Source of the DNA: Anastatus disparis
Lineage: Eukaryota > Arthropoda > Insecta > Hymenoptera > Eupelmidae
Length of the DNA: 64,000 nt
Reading direction: 5' to 3'
Assembly (NCBI GenBank): GCA_017163975.1
Contig: JAFFSR010000397.1
Span: 432,501 to 496,500 of the forward strand
Numbering within the stretch: the first letter of the stretch is position 1; every line of letters starts with the position of its first letter. The position numbers and the translations under genes are program-made. Below the pieces are notes generated by a model that saw only the letters and a list, made by a program, of their open reading frames with translations, did not search any database and was not told where the DNA came from. Positions 43,297 through 55,405 of this stretch are shown piece by piece.

Positions 43297-43603
43297 GACC
43301 GTAAGGTTTAAGCAGAACCCATGGATGGATTTAACTTTTCCAAATAGTTTTGGCTTCAATACTAGTATCATTTTCGCATAAATTAAGGAATTTCTGAAAT
43401 ACAAAAAAATTTTTACTTTTCAACAAAAAATATTAATTTTTAAAATAAATTTTAATATTTTTACCTTATTTTTGGATTTTTTAATCACTTCCAATCATTC
43501 GATTTCAAAATCCTCCATTCATGCGAGAATAATACTAATACTGCAGCTAAAACCATTTGGAAAAGTCAAACCCATCCATGGGTTCAGTTTAAACCTTACG
43601 GCT
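43297..43603. mobile_element. Inverted-repeat element, ~307 bp
   Basis: The arms read ACCGTAAGGTTTAAGCAGAAC... on the left and its near reverse complement on the right, with the shared block CCCATGGATGG; arms are about 85 bp. No clear target duplication. Confidence 0.75.
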
Positions 43604-43909
43604 CAGTACCTAAAATTTTAAAAATTCATTATTCAAGAAAAACAGCTTTAAAGATTTGAGTTATTTTCTATAACTTGAATTATTAATGAGATACTAATCT
43701 TTTGTAGAATAATTTTTGCCTATTATCTCTTGTTTATATTAGCCTTTAATATGAAAAAGAAATACCAGATAAGAGAACTAAATTACAAAAAATGACTTCG
43801 TGACATCACGTGACCAGCTAGAGGTCTAAAAATTTGGCCGAATAACTTTTTTTTTATGTTGTACAAGTTGGTTCTAGTCAGTTTCCAAAAGCATTAAGGG
43901 CACGTTTCA

Positions 43910-44080
43910 CCATCTTACTTGGCTAAGCCTTTTGTTATTAAAAATTGGAAGTGGTTTAATTAAGTCCTTTAAAATTCCTGAACCTTGGAGGACAACAGAT
44001 ATGTGTTTAAAAGTATATGGAAATAATATAAACGAAGATGAAGATTTATCCGATAAAATAATACTTATTTCACACAATGA

Positions 44081-44120
<40 letters not shown>

Positions 44121-44690
44121 TGATAAAATATTGAATAAAATAAATTCAAGTGCAGTAGAATATTATAGTACTGATTATGCTAAACATAAAGGTATCGATC
44201 AAGCTGAAATTGACGTTGAATTGCAATTTCCAACAGAATATTTAAATTCATTACGATTTCTAGGTTTTCCATCACACAAATTAATACTTAAAAAAATGCA
44301 ATCGTAATATTGATAAAAAATTTAAGTGTAAGTGGCGGGATTTGTAATGGTACTAGATTAAAAATAATGAGCTGAAATTATTACTATTAATTAAAAAGGC
44401 TCAATTGTTTTTATACCAAGAATTACTTTAGATACAGATGAACATACGTCATTGTCTTTTATATTATATCGTAGGCAATTTCCTATTTCACTAGCATTTG
44501 CAATGGCCATTAATGAAGCCCAGGGACAAAGTTTCGAGAGCGTAGGAATATATATGAATGAACCTTTATTTTTACTTGGACAATTGTATGTAGCCATTTC
44601 GAGAACAAGAATTCTAAAAAAATTTTTATACAAAACAATAATGAAGATGAAGATGTTATAAAGAATATTGTATGGAATGAAGTACTATAA
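43910..44690 (+). pseudogene. Helitron helicase, C-terminal part
   Basis: Frame pieces in order match the C-terminal PIF1-like helicase of Helitrons: L-L-K-I-G-S-G near 43,935, I-L-I-S-H-N-E-D near 44,065, F-P-T-E-Y-L-N-S-L at about 44,229, the Q-F-P-I-S-L-A-F-A-M-A-I-N-E-A-Q-G-Q-S-F block at 44,475-44,535, and G-Q-L-Y-V-A-I-S-R-T-R, helicase motif VI. It ends W-N-E-V-L before a TAA near 44,690. A TA microsatellite at 44,087-44,115 has expanded inside the coding sequence and breaks the frame, and there is a further frame loss at about 44,305-44,400. Confidence 0.85.
44087..44115. repeat. (TA)n inside Helitron coding sequence
   Basis: About 14 TA units sit at the point where family proteins have only a few residues between N-E-D and I-N-D-K. 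Confidence 0.8.
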
Positions 44691-44868
44691 AAATGTAATT
44701 GAAAAAAATTAGCTAAAAAAGATGTGAGAAAAAAAATTTTTTGAAGCATTACATTTATTTTTTTTAATTGAGTTAAAAAAAATAATTAAAAATATTTATA
44801 AAATATTATTATTTAAGAGGCATATAAGGACAAAAAAACTTAGCTGACAATCATTCCTAAAGTAAAAA

Positions 44869-44894
44869 GGGGGGTTGGCGCGCTTGCCCCCTAG
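44869..44894 (+). mobile_element. Helitron 3' terminus (hairpin plus CTAG)
   Basis: A GC-rich hairpin, GGGGGG...GCGCGC...CCCC, is followed directly by CTAG and then T at 44,895. Helitrons end in a short hairpin and CTRR and insert between A and T. The distance of about 200 bp from the helicase stop and the same strand support it as the end of the element at 43.9 kb. Confidence 0.75.
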
Positions 44895-45019
44895 TAATAA
44901 TTAAATCTACATAAATCTTTTTATTCACCAAGCATCCATAAGATCCTGTCATCCTTATCAACAGTAATTTTTATTATAACGCAGAAATGTTCCGCTCTTC
45001 CTATACAATGTAGTCATTT

Positions 45020-46190
45020 TTAATACAATCTATAATTATATTTATTATAGAATTTCTCTCCGTGTAGTGCATTAAAACTTTGCCCTTGCGATTTGTTTAT
45101 TGTAATTGCAAAAGTTAGTACCAATGGAAATTGTCTACGATGTAATATAAATGATAAATTAGAAGACTCTCCAAAATTTAATGATATTCGAGATATGAAA
45201 ACGATATTTCCTTTTTTATTCCCTGTCATTATCATAACTTTAATGTTATATTCATATAATTTTAATATTTTTAATCTTGTCCCGTTGCACAAGTCATTTA
45301 TTCTTATATTTCTTATAAGCATTACTATTGCTCCTACTTTTAGTATTAATTCATGACTTGGTAATGCAGGTAAATTCATAGAATTCAAATATTCCATTGG
45401 ATAATTTAGTGGAATATTGTCATCAGTCTGGTCGATTCATTATGTTGAGCATAATCGGTACTGTAATAAATTATTTTTTGTGATTTAATCGAAAACGAAA
45501 TTTTTTTATTTAAACGTGTACATCTTCATTATGACATGTTAAAATTGCTCTATCTGACTAATCTATATTTTTTGATATTTGTAAATCATAAATTTTATTA
45601 CAAATATTATTTGTTATTGAATTATTTGGAATATTAAAAAAATCTATAACTCCTTCGCCAATTTTCAAGAAAAGCTTAGAATAATTTTCATAACATGATC
45701 TCATATTTTTTGTTAATTTAAAAATTTAAAAATATGACCATAAAGAAGTAAACTATATTGATTCACGAACTATAGAACTCCTAAATCCACTTTTAATTAC
45801 TGGTAAAATTTATCTGAAATCTCCGCCTAAAATTATTAATTTATCGCCAAAGGGGAACGAATCAAGACTACAACAATCTCTCAAAGTTCTATCAATTATT
45901 TCTAGAGTGTTTTAGGGATCATGGATGCTTCATCTCAAATAATTGCATTACACTCTCATAATTTTCTTTTACCTGATTTCAATTTTAAAAATATTGTTTC
46001 TATATTTTCTAAATCTAAAGGTAATCTAAACGGTCTGTAAGTTGTCATACCTTCTGGAAGTAAAATAGAAGCAATTCCTGTCCAAGCCATAGATATAACT
46101 TTTTTCCTTGTCCTAAATAATAAAAGATCAAAGTTTTGTATAGGAAAGTTTTTCCAGTACCACCTGGACCATCTATGAATATCATACGAT
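45020..46190 (-). pseudogene. Second Helitron helicase remnant, opposite orientation
   Basis: On the minus strand from 46,190: the Walker A loop I-D-G-P-G-G-T-G-K-T-F, then D-E-A-S-M-I-P near 45,940 (Walker B), G-G-D-F-R near 45,825 followed by a stop where Gln is expected, L-T-K-N-M-R near 45,700, then the open part 45,397-45,020 with L-C-N-G-T-R-L and Q-F-P-L-V-L-T-F-A-I-T-I-N-K-S-Q-G-Q-S-F. Several stops and frameshifts. It is arranged tail to tail with the remnant at 43.9-44.7 kb. Confidence 0.85.
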
Positions 46191-46894
46191 TTTTTTTTTT
46201 ACTTTTTATTTAACTTCGCTATATTTGTGCTATTATTGCGATGCTAATTAGCGATGCAGATCGTCAAATTGACCTATTTGCTTACAAAACTTCTCATTTT
46301 TTAGAATTATAAAGGCTTTCTTTTTAAAAGCAATGAATAATTTAAAAAGTCATTTTCGCAATAAATAATTAATATGCAAAAAACGGCCATTTTTTTTTTT
46401 TTTAATTTTTGCAATAACTGATTGATGAAAATAATCGCGACACGTCTCAAATTGTAGATTTTTTTATTCTTTAATACTTTCATTAAAATTTTTTTCATGC
46501 ATACGTTAACTTTAATAATTAAAAAACCTGTTTTGGACAACTTTGCACCCTTTTGGAGCAGCCCCAATGTGAAATAATGAGGTACAAACTATATAGAGTA
46601 TATTTTTATATTGCCCTTAATACTCTCGTGTAAGTCTTATCCGTTCCTAAATTAACGTTAAAAACAGTTTCTTTTTTGCTCTATTGATTGGACTAATGAT
46701 AATTCTATGAATCTCGCAAAATTCTTTTCAATGGAGTAAATTTAAAAGTTATATGATTATCGTGTGAAAATTATGCTAATTTCACACATGATTTTCAAGT
46801 GAAAATCGCAAGATTTTTCCTATAGGGTTATTTTTAAATATCCTACTGTACATAGAAATTTGGAAGAAATAAAAAATTATTACTTTACTTATTA
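46191..46894. other. AT-rich stretch without recognised features
   Basis: An 86-codon minus frame at 46,307-46,567 is lysine-rich and low complexity; not accepted as a gene. Confidence 0.45.
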
Positions 46895-47123
46895 GGGGTA
46901 ACTGGGATAAATCCGATGCCCAGGGAAAACCGGACTTGCACCTTTTTATATAAAAATATAGTACTTTTTTATTCAATTACTAAGATTTTAATATTGTTAT
47001 TCTAAATTACTTTTTTTGTTGAAGTTTTTTGATAGTTATTTTAATCTTGTAATATTCACTCATATTCGGATAAAGTGGTGCCGGTTCGGTTTGCCCCAGG
47101 GATCCGATTTACTACGGTTATCC
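46895..47123. mobile_element. Inverted-repeat element, 229 bp
   Basis: Ends GGGGTAAC...GGTTATCC with imperfect arms of about 55 bp (landmarks 'aaatccgatgccc' and 'gggatccgattt'), flanked by TATTA at 46,890-46,894 and 47,124-47,128. It lies just upstream of the HtrA2-like exon. Confidence 0.7.
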
Positions 47124-47234
47124 TATTAATAATTAATACTTATCCACATTTCTGTTTGTATATCTTTTATTGAATAATAATTAATATATTCGAGCTTATT
47201 TTAATGCATCTAACAAGATATTTTTTAATTAAAG

Positions 47235-47412
47235 GATCATCTCTTACTAGTGGATTTTCTAATACCTTAAGAAGAAGATATCTAGGAATAAAGATGTTGA
47301 CATTAACACCAAATATCATCAATGATTTGCAGCAACAAGAAGGAGTTTTTCCATCTCTTGTTAAACACGGAGTGTTAATTTGGAGAGTTATGTTTGGTTC
47401 TCCTGCATATGT
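47235..47412 (+). CDS. HtrA2/Omi-like protease, penultimate exon (start of PDZ domain)
   Basis: The exon follows an AG acceptor at 47,233-47,234 and ends before a canonical GTAAGG donor at 47,413. It encodes R-R-Y-L-G-I-K-M-L-T-L-T-P, then K-H-G-V-L-I-W-R-V and G-S-P-A-Y-V, which is the beginning of the HtrA2 PDZ domain. The phase matches the exon at 51,095. HtrA2 is a mitochondrial intermembrane-space serine protease whose PDZ domain regulates the catalytic trimer. The protease-domain exons, including a G-N-S-G-G-P motif, were not found in the window on reading; they may lie further upstream across large introns, or this may be a partial gene copy. Confidence 0.85.
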
Positions 47413-48205
47413 GTAAGGATGTATTCACAGTAGCATGGAAGCTCGGCAATTTGAAATTCCACCTGGGATAAATTAATAACGGTAAAATTTACTCTAGTAT
47501 GCTGAATCGTGGTTGATGTTTATTTCTGTATCAACCATACTATATAAAATAACAATTTTATATTTTTTTATTTGTTAAGTATTTTATATATAATGGGAGT
47601 AAATACGTATAACAAGCCATATATAGATATCAAGTAAACAATTCATTATTGCACGGTAGCTTTTTGTGACCGTTTCATTAATTATAAAAATACTTAACAT
47701 TAACCGAATATCGTTCTAGCAAATGTAATATGTATGCGAAAAGAGCTTGCATAAATTATTCACACTCGTGAAAAATTCTGTGGTTTCAAATCCAATTGCT
47801 ACAACTGAGAGTTTAAAAGATGTATTCTCGATATACTTATATTTCATACAAGTTCTCAAAAATAGCCCTAGCGTCAATCGCATTCGACGTGCATGTAAAA
47901 CAAGTATGATACGATATAACCTATCTATTACATGTGTCTTCATGACTCAACATATGATTATATACTTAGTATAATACGACATAACCAAGGTATTTACACG
48001 TGCATTCATGATTCGGTATGCGATTATATATAACCTGGTATACGCATATCAATAGCTAGGTATGAGCTTATAGTAGTATCCTCGGTATGCATATACGTAT
48101 AAATAACCAAGCTATTAACATGCGCACACACACCTCGGCATAGTAACCTCAGTACGCATACACATATAAATAACCAAGCTATTTACATGCGCGTACTCAC
48201 CGTGG

Positions 48206-48520
48206 TATAAACAGCTCGGTAAACTAGCCTATTAACTATGATAAATATACACCGCAGTTAAACAGCTCGGTATACTAGCATATTAACAACGGTGCATATA
48301 CACCGCAGTATAAACAGCTCGGTATAGCACCATATTAACCACGCTAAATATACACCGCGGTATAAACAGCTCAGTATACTAGCATATTAATCACGCTAAA
48401 TATACATCGTAGTATAAACAGTTCGGTATACTAGTATATCAACCACGCCAAATATACACCGCGGTATAAACAGCTCGGTATACTAGCATATTAACTACGC
48501 TAAATATACACCGCGGATCA
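48206..48520 (+). repeat. 52 bp minisatellite, six copies
   Basis: Units begin AAACAGCTCGGTATACTAGC and end CACCGCGGTAT, at about 48,207, 48,259, 48,311, 48,363, 48,415 and 48,467. The opposite arm (about 49,400-49,460) holds only one to two units, so the array expanded after the element formed. Confidence 0.85.
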
Positions 48521-49390
48521 TATATGATGAAGACAATTTGGTTACAAATAATCTGAGAAAGAAGTGAATATTTTTTCAATTATTATATTTCGTACAGTAA
48601 AAGTTTTTTAAATTGCTCTGACACACCGAGTAAATTGATAACATGTAATTTAATCATCTGAAACATATGACATCTATTATGTGAATAAAATAATGGATTT
48701 AAATTATTCAATACTTTTTTTTGTTATTTAGAACAATGAATGTCTTCAGGAGTTTTTTTTAACCAAATAATTACAGTTTGATTGCTTTATAAAGATCATA
48801 TAAAAAATTTTTTCATAAATATTTTTCTCAGCAAACAACAAATGTACTAATAACTTTTTAAAACCTTTTATTTTAATTGGCATAACAAAGACAACAGCGT
48901 TTGCTAAATTATTTATTAAGTTTTAATGAAAGGTAGTTGATATTTGAGAATAGCTAATTACACCTAAAATTACTATTGGGATTATTTATATAATTTTGGA
49001 CTTTTCTAATTAAAAAAATACAATGATTTTTTTTTTTTTATTTAAGGTAGCTCCCTTGGGTTAAGCTGGCACAAAATAGCACTTTTGCGCCTGCTTGACA
49101 AGCATAGAAAATCGAATTTTGCGCCCTGAGGGTAAGAAAATTATTTTTCCTAAAATAATATGAAAATAATTATTATATTAAAAAGAGTAATGTTGTCTGG
49201 TTGGCAATACCTGACTCTGACGCGATACATGTTGACTTTTTTTTACGTTGTGGCACAGTGTGACACACGTAATATACGTGCGTTCATATGTGTTAACCAA
49301 GGTGTATATGCGTGCATAACGAGCTATTTTTATACACGTATACCTGGTTGCCTATGCTCGTATACCAAGATATGTATACGCGGGTAAATA
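48521..49390. other. Centre of the inverted-repeat element
   Basis: AT-rich, unique spacer between the arms. No coding capacity seen. Confidence 0.5.
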
Positions 49391-49692
49391 GCGCGGCTAT
49401 CTATTAGTGTATATGCACCGTGGTTAATATGCTAGTATACCGAGCTGTTTATACCGTGGTGAGTACGCGCATGTAAATAGCTTGGTTATTTATACGTGTA
49501 TGCGTACTGAGGTACTATACCGAGGTGTGAGTGCGCGTGTTAATAGCTTGGTTATTTATACGTATATGCATATCGAGAATACTACTATAAGCCCATACCT
49601 AGCTATTGATACGCGTATACCAGGTTATATATAATCGCATACCGAATCATGAATGCACGTGTAAATATCTTAGTTGTGTCGTATCATACTAA

Positions 49693-50149
49693 CTAGGAGA
49701 GTGTCACACCTCCGGATCACGGATTTTACTCAAACTTCGGGATAAGTTTTCAGATAACAGAATATGGAAAAAGCTAATGTTATAGTCACAAACACTCAAT
49801 ATTTCCCTAGTTACAGGCAATTAAAGAAAATCACTAAAAAAGTTACTATATTTTTAAACGCATACAGCTCTTTAGCGTCAATAGCTACAAGCTTGAAACT
49901 TTTTTTAAATTAAAGCTGAGCTCAAATCCTTTCGAAACAGTAGTTACAGCATATCAAAATATTATTTTTTCCCAAAATTAGAGTGTAATAAGGATTGGAC
50001 CTAATTTCAGCTTTTATTATTAATTAATGTTTTTAAAAGAAAAATCAGGTCCAATGTTTATCACGTTCTAACTTTGGGAAAAATAATATTTTTACATGCT
50101 ATAACTACTAATTCGAAAGGATTTGAGCTCAGCTTTAATTTAAAAAAAG

Positions 50150-50237
<88 letters not shown>

Positions 50238-50447
50238 TTAGATTTAAGCTTCCAGCTATCAATGCCGAAGAACCATATGCGTTTAAAAATCTAGTAACTT
50301 TTTTAGTGGTTTTCTTTAATTGCCTGTAACTAGGGAAATATTGAGTATTTATGACTATAACTTTAGCTTTTTCCATATTTTATCATCTGAAAACTTATCC
50401 CGAAGTTTGAGCAAAATCCGTGATCCGGAGGTGTGACACTCTCCTAG
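49693..50447. mobile_element. Nested PIF/Harbinger-like non-autonomous element
   Basis: Starts CTAGGAGAGTGTCACACCTC and ends with the reverse complement, flanked by TAA at 49,690-49,692 and 50,448-50,450. Comparison with the uninterrupted left arm at about 47,955-47,980 shows the empty site with a single TAA, which proves the insertion and the 3 bp duplication typical of PIF/Harbinger. Arms are about 250 bp. Confidence 0.85.
50154..50234. repeat. (TA)n microsatellite
   Basis: About 40 TA units in the right half of the nested element; the left half has no such run at the matching place. Confidence 0.9.
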
Positions 50448-51094
50448 TAAGTATATAATCGTATGCTGAGTCATGAAGACACATGTAATAGATAGTTATA
50501 TCGTATCATACTTGTTTTACATGCACGTCGAATGCGATTGACGCTAGGGCTATTTTTAAGAACTTGTATGAAATATAAGTATATCGAGGATACATCTTTT
50601 AAACACTTAGTTGTAGCAATTGGATTTGAAAACACGGAATTTTTCACGAGTGTGAATAATTTATGTAAGCTCTTTTCGCATGAATATTACATTTGCTAGA
50701 ACGATCTTTGGTTAATATTAAGTATTTTTATAATTAATGAAACGGTCACAAAAAAGCTACCGTGCAATAATGAACTGTTTACTTGATATCTATATATGGC
50801 TTGTTATACGTATTTACTCCCATTATATATAAAATACTTAACAAATAAAAAAATATAAAATTGTTATTTTATATAGTATGGTTGATACAGGAATAAACAT
50901 CAACCACGATTCAGCATACTGGAGCAAATTTTACCGTGATTAATTTATCACAGGTGGAATTTCAAATTGCCGAGCTTCCATGCTACTGTGAATACAGCCT
51001 AAGCCTTAAAGTTAAATTTTAATTTTTAATAATAATTCAAATATTATTTTGAATAAGTGTATTGAAATATTTAATAACTCTATGATTTTTTTAG

Positions 51095-51255
51095 CGGAGG
51101 TTTAAAACCAGGTGATATAATTACACATATAAATGGAGAAACAGTAAAATCTTCTAATGATATTTACAAGGCTTTAGAAAAACCTGGTTCTACAGTTGTA
51201 TCAATAATCAGAGATGGAGTTATGTTACAATTACATGTTGAACCTGAAGATATGT
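51095..51255 (+). CDS. HtrA2/Omi-like protease, last exon (end of PDZ domain)
   Basis: The exon follows TTTTTTTAG and continues phase from 47,412. It encodes G-G-L-K-P-G-D-I-I-T-H-I-N-G-E, then a short helix and I-R-D-G-V-M-L-Q-L-H-V-E-P-E-D-M before TAA at 51,253-51,255. This is the conserved second half of an HtrA PDZ domain. The intron to the previous exon is about 3.7 kb, of which 3.6 kb is inserted element. Confidence 0.88.
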
Positions 51256-51562
51256 AAAACTACATTATTTTTTGTTGGCAAATGTATTTTGTATGTACTT
51301 CAATTAAGAATGACGTTTTCTAATTTTTCAAAAAATATGTATTTTTTGTATATGAAAACAAATTAAATTTGAAATACGTGTATTATGTATCTCTACTGTA
51401 ATATAATAATACAAATTTCTATAATTTTGGTTCAAATCAAATGAATAATTAAAAAATTAATACTAAAAGCTATAATTTTTTATCGTATTTAATAAATAAT
51501 TGTGATGGTTTCTATCCGTGGCAGAAAAATAAATAAGTAATAATTAAAAAATAGAAAATAAT
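51256..51562. other. Probable 3' UTR and downstream AT-rich spacer
   Basis: Directly downstream of the HtrA2-like stop. AATAAA-type words occur near 51,488 and 51,528; none could be fixed as the used poly(A) signal. Confidence 0.4.
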
Positions 51563-52360
51563 ATAAAGAGTACCTCCCGTTAAGATAGGTAAAATGCCCT
51601 CCCTCATATATTTCAAAACTAATATTTTTTCTTGTTTTTATAGTAATTAAGATTAGGTTTTGTTATATTTATAGTTTCCTAACACATACCCTAACCTCAA
51701 CATAACCTAAAAATCACTTTTTTTATAAAATTTTTTTTTTTATCTGGAAGGATGAATGATATTAATCCCGTGAAAAACATATGACTAGGTCTTAGCACTC
51801 TCTTTTACTGTGATTTTTTGCGAGTCCAAGAAAGCAGTTTTTCTAACCTAAAAATAACATTTAAATCATAAAATCTCCGTAACTTTGCTCAGGGAGGGGG
51901 CTACAAGCAATTTTCTGGGCTTAAAAGTTGTATTTTTAAAAAACAAATACAATTTATGATGACCAAAAATTCGATTCTGGCATGGCGCCATGGCGAAAAA
52001 CTCGAAAAACCATTTTTTCATAGGTTTTCTGTCGGTTATTGGTCTCTAGCAACTCACAAATCATTTTTAAAGAAAAAAAATAGCTTTATTGGATTCTACG
52101 TGAAAAAATACATTGAAAATATGCATAATAACTTTAGGAATACTTGGATGCTGTTACAAAACAATTAAAAAAATAAAATAATTCTAAAGTTATTACATAG
52201 CTACTTTGCGTCGTTGCTGCATTTTATGTTTTTATGACCTTGGTCATCTCTTTAGAGTCTCAAAGCTACTATTCAATGTATCCATAGGCAAATTATGTCC
52301 ACTACACCCGAAAAACAGAGACAAATACTAGACAGATATCGTTAACTCCTATATGTACAT

Positions 52361-53246
52361 ATATTATTTGCTATCCCTCGTATATACATAAGGAATAGTG
52401 AGTTGTCCTTAGGAAACGCAAATTATTTTTCTTATACATAGATAAAAAACCAATGTTTATCTATTCCTGTAACTATTCTTTTTAGTGTTCTTTTTTAGCT
52501 TGTAAGAGACCTAACATGTTTTCTGTCCTCCATAAATCACGAACTCGGTAGATTTGAACAATTAAATGATTCTAATTAGGTTCCAAATTCAAAAATTAAA
52601 AGATCATCATCTCTTTAGAGTCATAAAGCTACTATTCGATGTATTTACAGCCAAATTACGCCTATTGCACGCTAAAATAAGATTTTTAAACATAACTGAA
52701 GTAACGGTCGTATCATCTGTCTTTTTGTATTACAGTAGACTCTGGATACAAGAGAATCAACGGGCCTTCAGGAGAGGAATTTTCTTGAAAATTCTTTCAT
52801 ACAAAAAGTCCCCAACACGCTTGAGTCAAGAGTGATACCCACACCTACTGTTTTGTTGTGTGAGTTGTATCCAACATGCGTGTATATTCTGTCTCTCTCA
52901 CTTTCATAGTGGTGGGATAACGCAAATACTTAGGCTCACGCCCATATTTAGAAGAAAGAGCTCGAAATCTCTTATATCGCAATCTCTCGTATCGAGAGAT
53001 CACTGAATCATTAGAGAGACAAAGACGGAATAAGGTTTTAGTAACAATCGTGTTGGGTCTATAAATTCGAGCCTGAAAGTACACTTCTATGTAAGCATTT
53101 ATATTCTTTGTTAGAACTGCCACAATTATGATTTGTCTTCAGGCCATTATACGCAAAAAATAGAGTTGCAACCGATATAAGAAATACATTGCTTCTACAT
53201 ATATGAGAATCAAGCGCGTTGTTTCTAGCAACAGCTCACTATTCTT

Positions 53247-53299
<53 letters not shown>

Positions 53300-53331
53300 G
53301 AGAAGCAATAGCTCCTAGAGTTCCTAGCAAT
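52361..53331. other. Interior of inverted-repeat structure, left of the LTR element
   Basis: Holds a partial repeat of 'catctctttagagtc...aaagctactattc' (52,600-52,660), also seen in the arm at 52,243, dispersed-repeat words near 53,000-53,070, and a (TA)n run at 53,249-53,296. No gene is supported. Confidence 0.5.
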
Positions 53332-53335
53332 AGCT

Positions 53336-54198
53336 TGTAACATGGCAGATTGGCCATATTACTTTTATGTATATTTGTGGCGCATATAGCCGACAGAAGG
53401 GAGCATCTAGCTACGGGCAAGACGGAAAGCAGACCACGCGAGTCAAATATTTAAGAGCATAACCCAAAATCGTTGGCACGCACGTGCGAATTTATAAAGC
53501 ACGTATAATGTGCACTGAGATAGCTAGCGAGCAGCTTGACTCGAGTAGCTGAGCTTGGGTCCGTTTAGGATCGTTTGTCTCTCTCTTGCGGCGCGCGCAG
53601 CGTACAGCAAGAGAAATGAAGCTGAGCATAGACGAGAAGGAATACCATTATTATTCCTTCTGTCGCCGGCGTCCGATATAGAGTCATTACGACTCGTGAG
53701 CGACTTGCGATATTGCGTAATACTTTTCTGGTTGTGTGTTACAATTATCGTAGTTAGTGTGAGCGAGAATAGATAAATTCAATATTCTCTAAGTTATTTT
53801 ATTGTGCTTAAAATTGTTGCGAGTGCACAATTGCTAAAGAGAAATAATATAATTTCTTTCTGTCTTTTACGACGTGTGTGCCGGGCGATCGCGTGCGCGT
53901 TGTATTGCATATATTCCCTTCGTGCTTTTCTAATTCTTTCATTTCTTGTGTGTTTATTGCTCGTGTCCCTTTTAGCTTACGTTTTTGTAATATTTGCTTT
54001 TCGTCGTGCCAATAGTTATTTAATTAGAGCAAGCGGCGTCGCGTACGCTATACGCGGCTGGCGTCCATTTTGAGCGAGCGTACGATTACTGTACATATTT
54101 CTTAAATAAAGTTTCTCTTATTATTTGTTACTTAATTAATTATAGCTTATATATTTTTATAAATTTAGTGCAACCTCCTGATCCCCAGGGTTGTCACA
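53336..54198 (+). repeat. 5' LTR
   Basis: Starts TGTAACATGGCAGATTGGCC and ends GGGTTGTCACA. AATAAA occurs near 54,104. Short open frames inside it are identical in the 3' LTR and are not considered genes. Confidence 0.92.
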
Positions 54199-54200
54199 AC

Positions 54201-54222
54201 TGACGCAACCAACGTGGGGCCG
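54201..54222 (+). promoter_or_regulatory. Primer-binding-like site
   Basis: Two bases after the LTR the sequence reads TGACGCAACCAACGTGGGG, resembling gypsy primer sites that begin TGGCGC; the third base is changed to A. Confidence 0.45.
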
Positions 54223-55405
54223 ACAAAAATTTCGGTGAAAATTTTTGTTTAAAATCACGGGATCAAAAATTGAAAAGAAAAAAAATTTGTGCTTGAAATT
54301 AAATAGAAAAAACGGTGCTTGAAATTAAATAGAAAAAAAACGGTGCTTAAAAATTAAAAAGAAAAAAAAACTGTGCGTAAAATAGGATAAAAACTGTGTT
54401 TAAAATAAAAGAAAAAGAAACTGTGCTGTGAAAAAAAAAACTGTGCTTGAAGTGAAAGACAATTGGCTATACCAGTGAAAAGAACAATTTTCTACTCATG
54501 CGTTTCCGCTTCGCCACGTGGTCGCCATTACGAACGACGCACACACGACGAGGCTGAAAGGAGGCGCTCTGGCGGCCATTTTTGTTCTTGGCGTCGCTTG
54601 GTATGAGGTAACCGCGACAATTTATTTTGCAGCAACATCTTTTTAAAGTGCGTGCATTAAGCAAAGAAATAAAATATTTTGTTTTTCATTCTTTTTTGTT
54701 TTGTGCAAAACGTTTTCCTTGCATTTTTTATAAATACATAGAGCATTATTTTTTATTTGAGCGTGAGCCTTAAGCTAAATTTATTTGATAATAGCACTGC
54801 ATTTAATTCACATACATACACATATATTTCGATACACATACATATATGTCATTGCATTGTTGCTTGTATTTGTCTTCACTTGTGTTCCCCTAAAGCTCAT
54901 TTCCTTATAGCTTCATTACCTTTAACACTACGTGTCTTAAAACTCCATATTAAGCAAAGCTGTGTTTTTCTTGTATATATAATATAATTGAATATCTCAA
55001 GTGTGCTGAGCAATTTATATTCCTATTTGTGCTTGCGCGAAATATATCACTATCGTGTGCTACCTTAGTGCGTGTCGGTACACGTTAGCTTACGCATGAT
55101 TTTCTTTTGCTTCAGCGTGCATCTGGCTTTACAAAAATTTTAATTTTTAGCTTTTGAGTATTACGGGCGTGCTATATAAAATTGACCAACTATTAGACAA
55201 TTCTATTTTTTGTTGTATCTCTAATATAACTTAGCTTTGTTTTCGTTTAGTTATAAAGCATTTAACAATTTTCTTTTCTTTTATTGTAAGCCAGAGCTAT
55301 TCTTATTCGAACCTCCTGAGATAGGAGCTCATCATAGCATTAATTACTAGTAATAATTTTTTTTCTTCGTGCGTACCCTTGTGTAGTTTAACTTTTATTG
55401 TAAAT
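54223..55405 (+). other. Long untranslated leader of the gag-only element
   Basis: About 1.2 kb with A-rich repeats ('aaattaaatagaaaaaacggtgctt' type, 54,290-54,450) and no long frame. Such leaders usually contain the packaging signal. Confidence 0.45.

Larger units (their letters stand above)
47421..50995. mobile_element. 3.6 kb long-arm inverted-repeat element in the HtrA2 intron
   Basis: The ends are GTATTCACAGTAGCATGGAA and its reverse complement. Arms run inward for at least 700 bp each (47,421-48,190 against about 49,400-50,995 once the nested insert is removed) at about 90% identity. The left end lies 8 bp from the splice donor. It carries a 52 bp minisatellite in the left arm and a nested element in the right arm. 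No transposase is present. A target duplication is not clear. Confidence 0.8.

Noticed and set aside
50152..50376. 74-codon minus frame with an (IY)n tail
   Set aside because: Created by the TA microsatellite.
53804..54073. 89-codon hydrophobic frame, identical at 58,396-58,665
   Set aside because: It lies inside both LTRs, so its repetition is explained by LTR identity. It has a non-ATG first codon and no recognised family.
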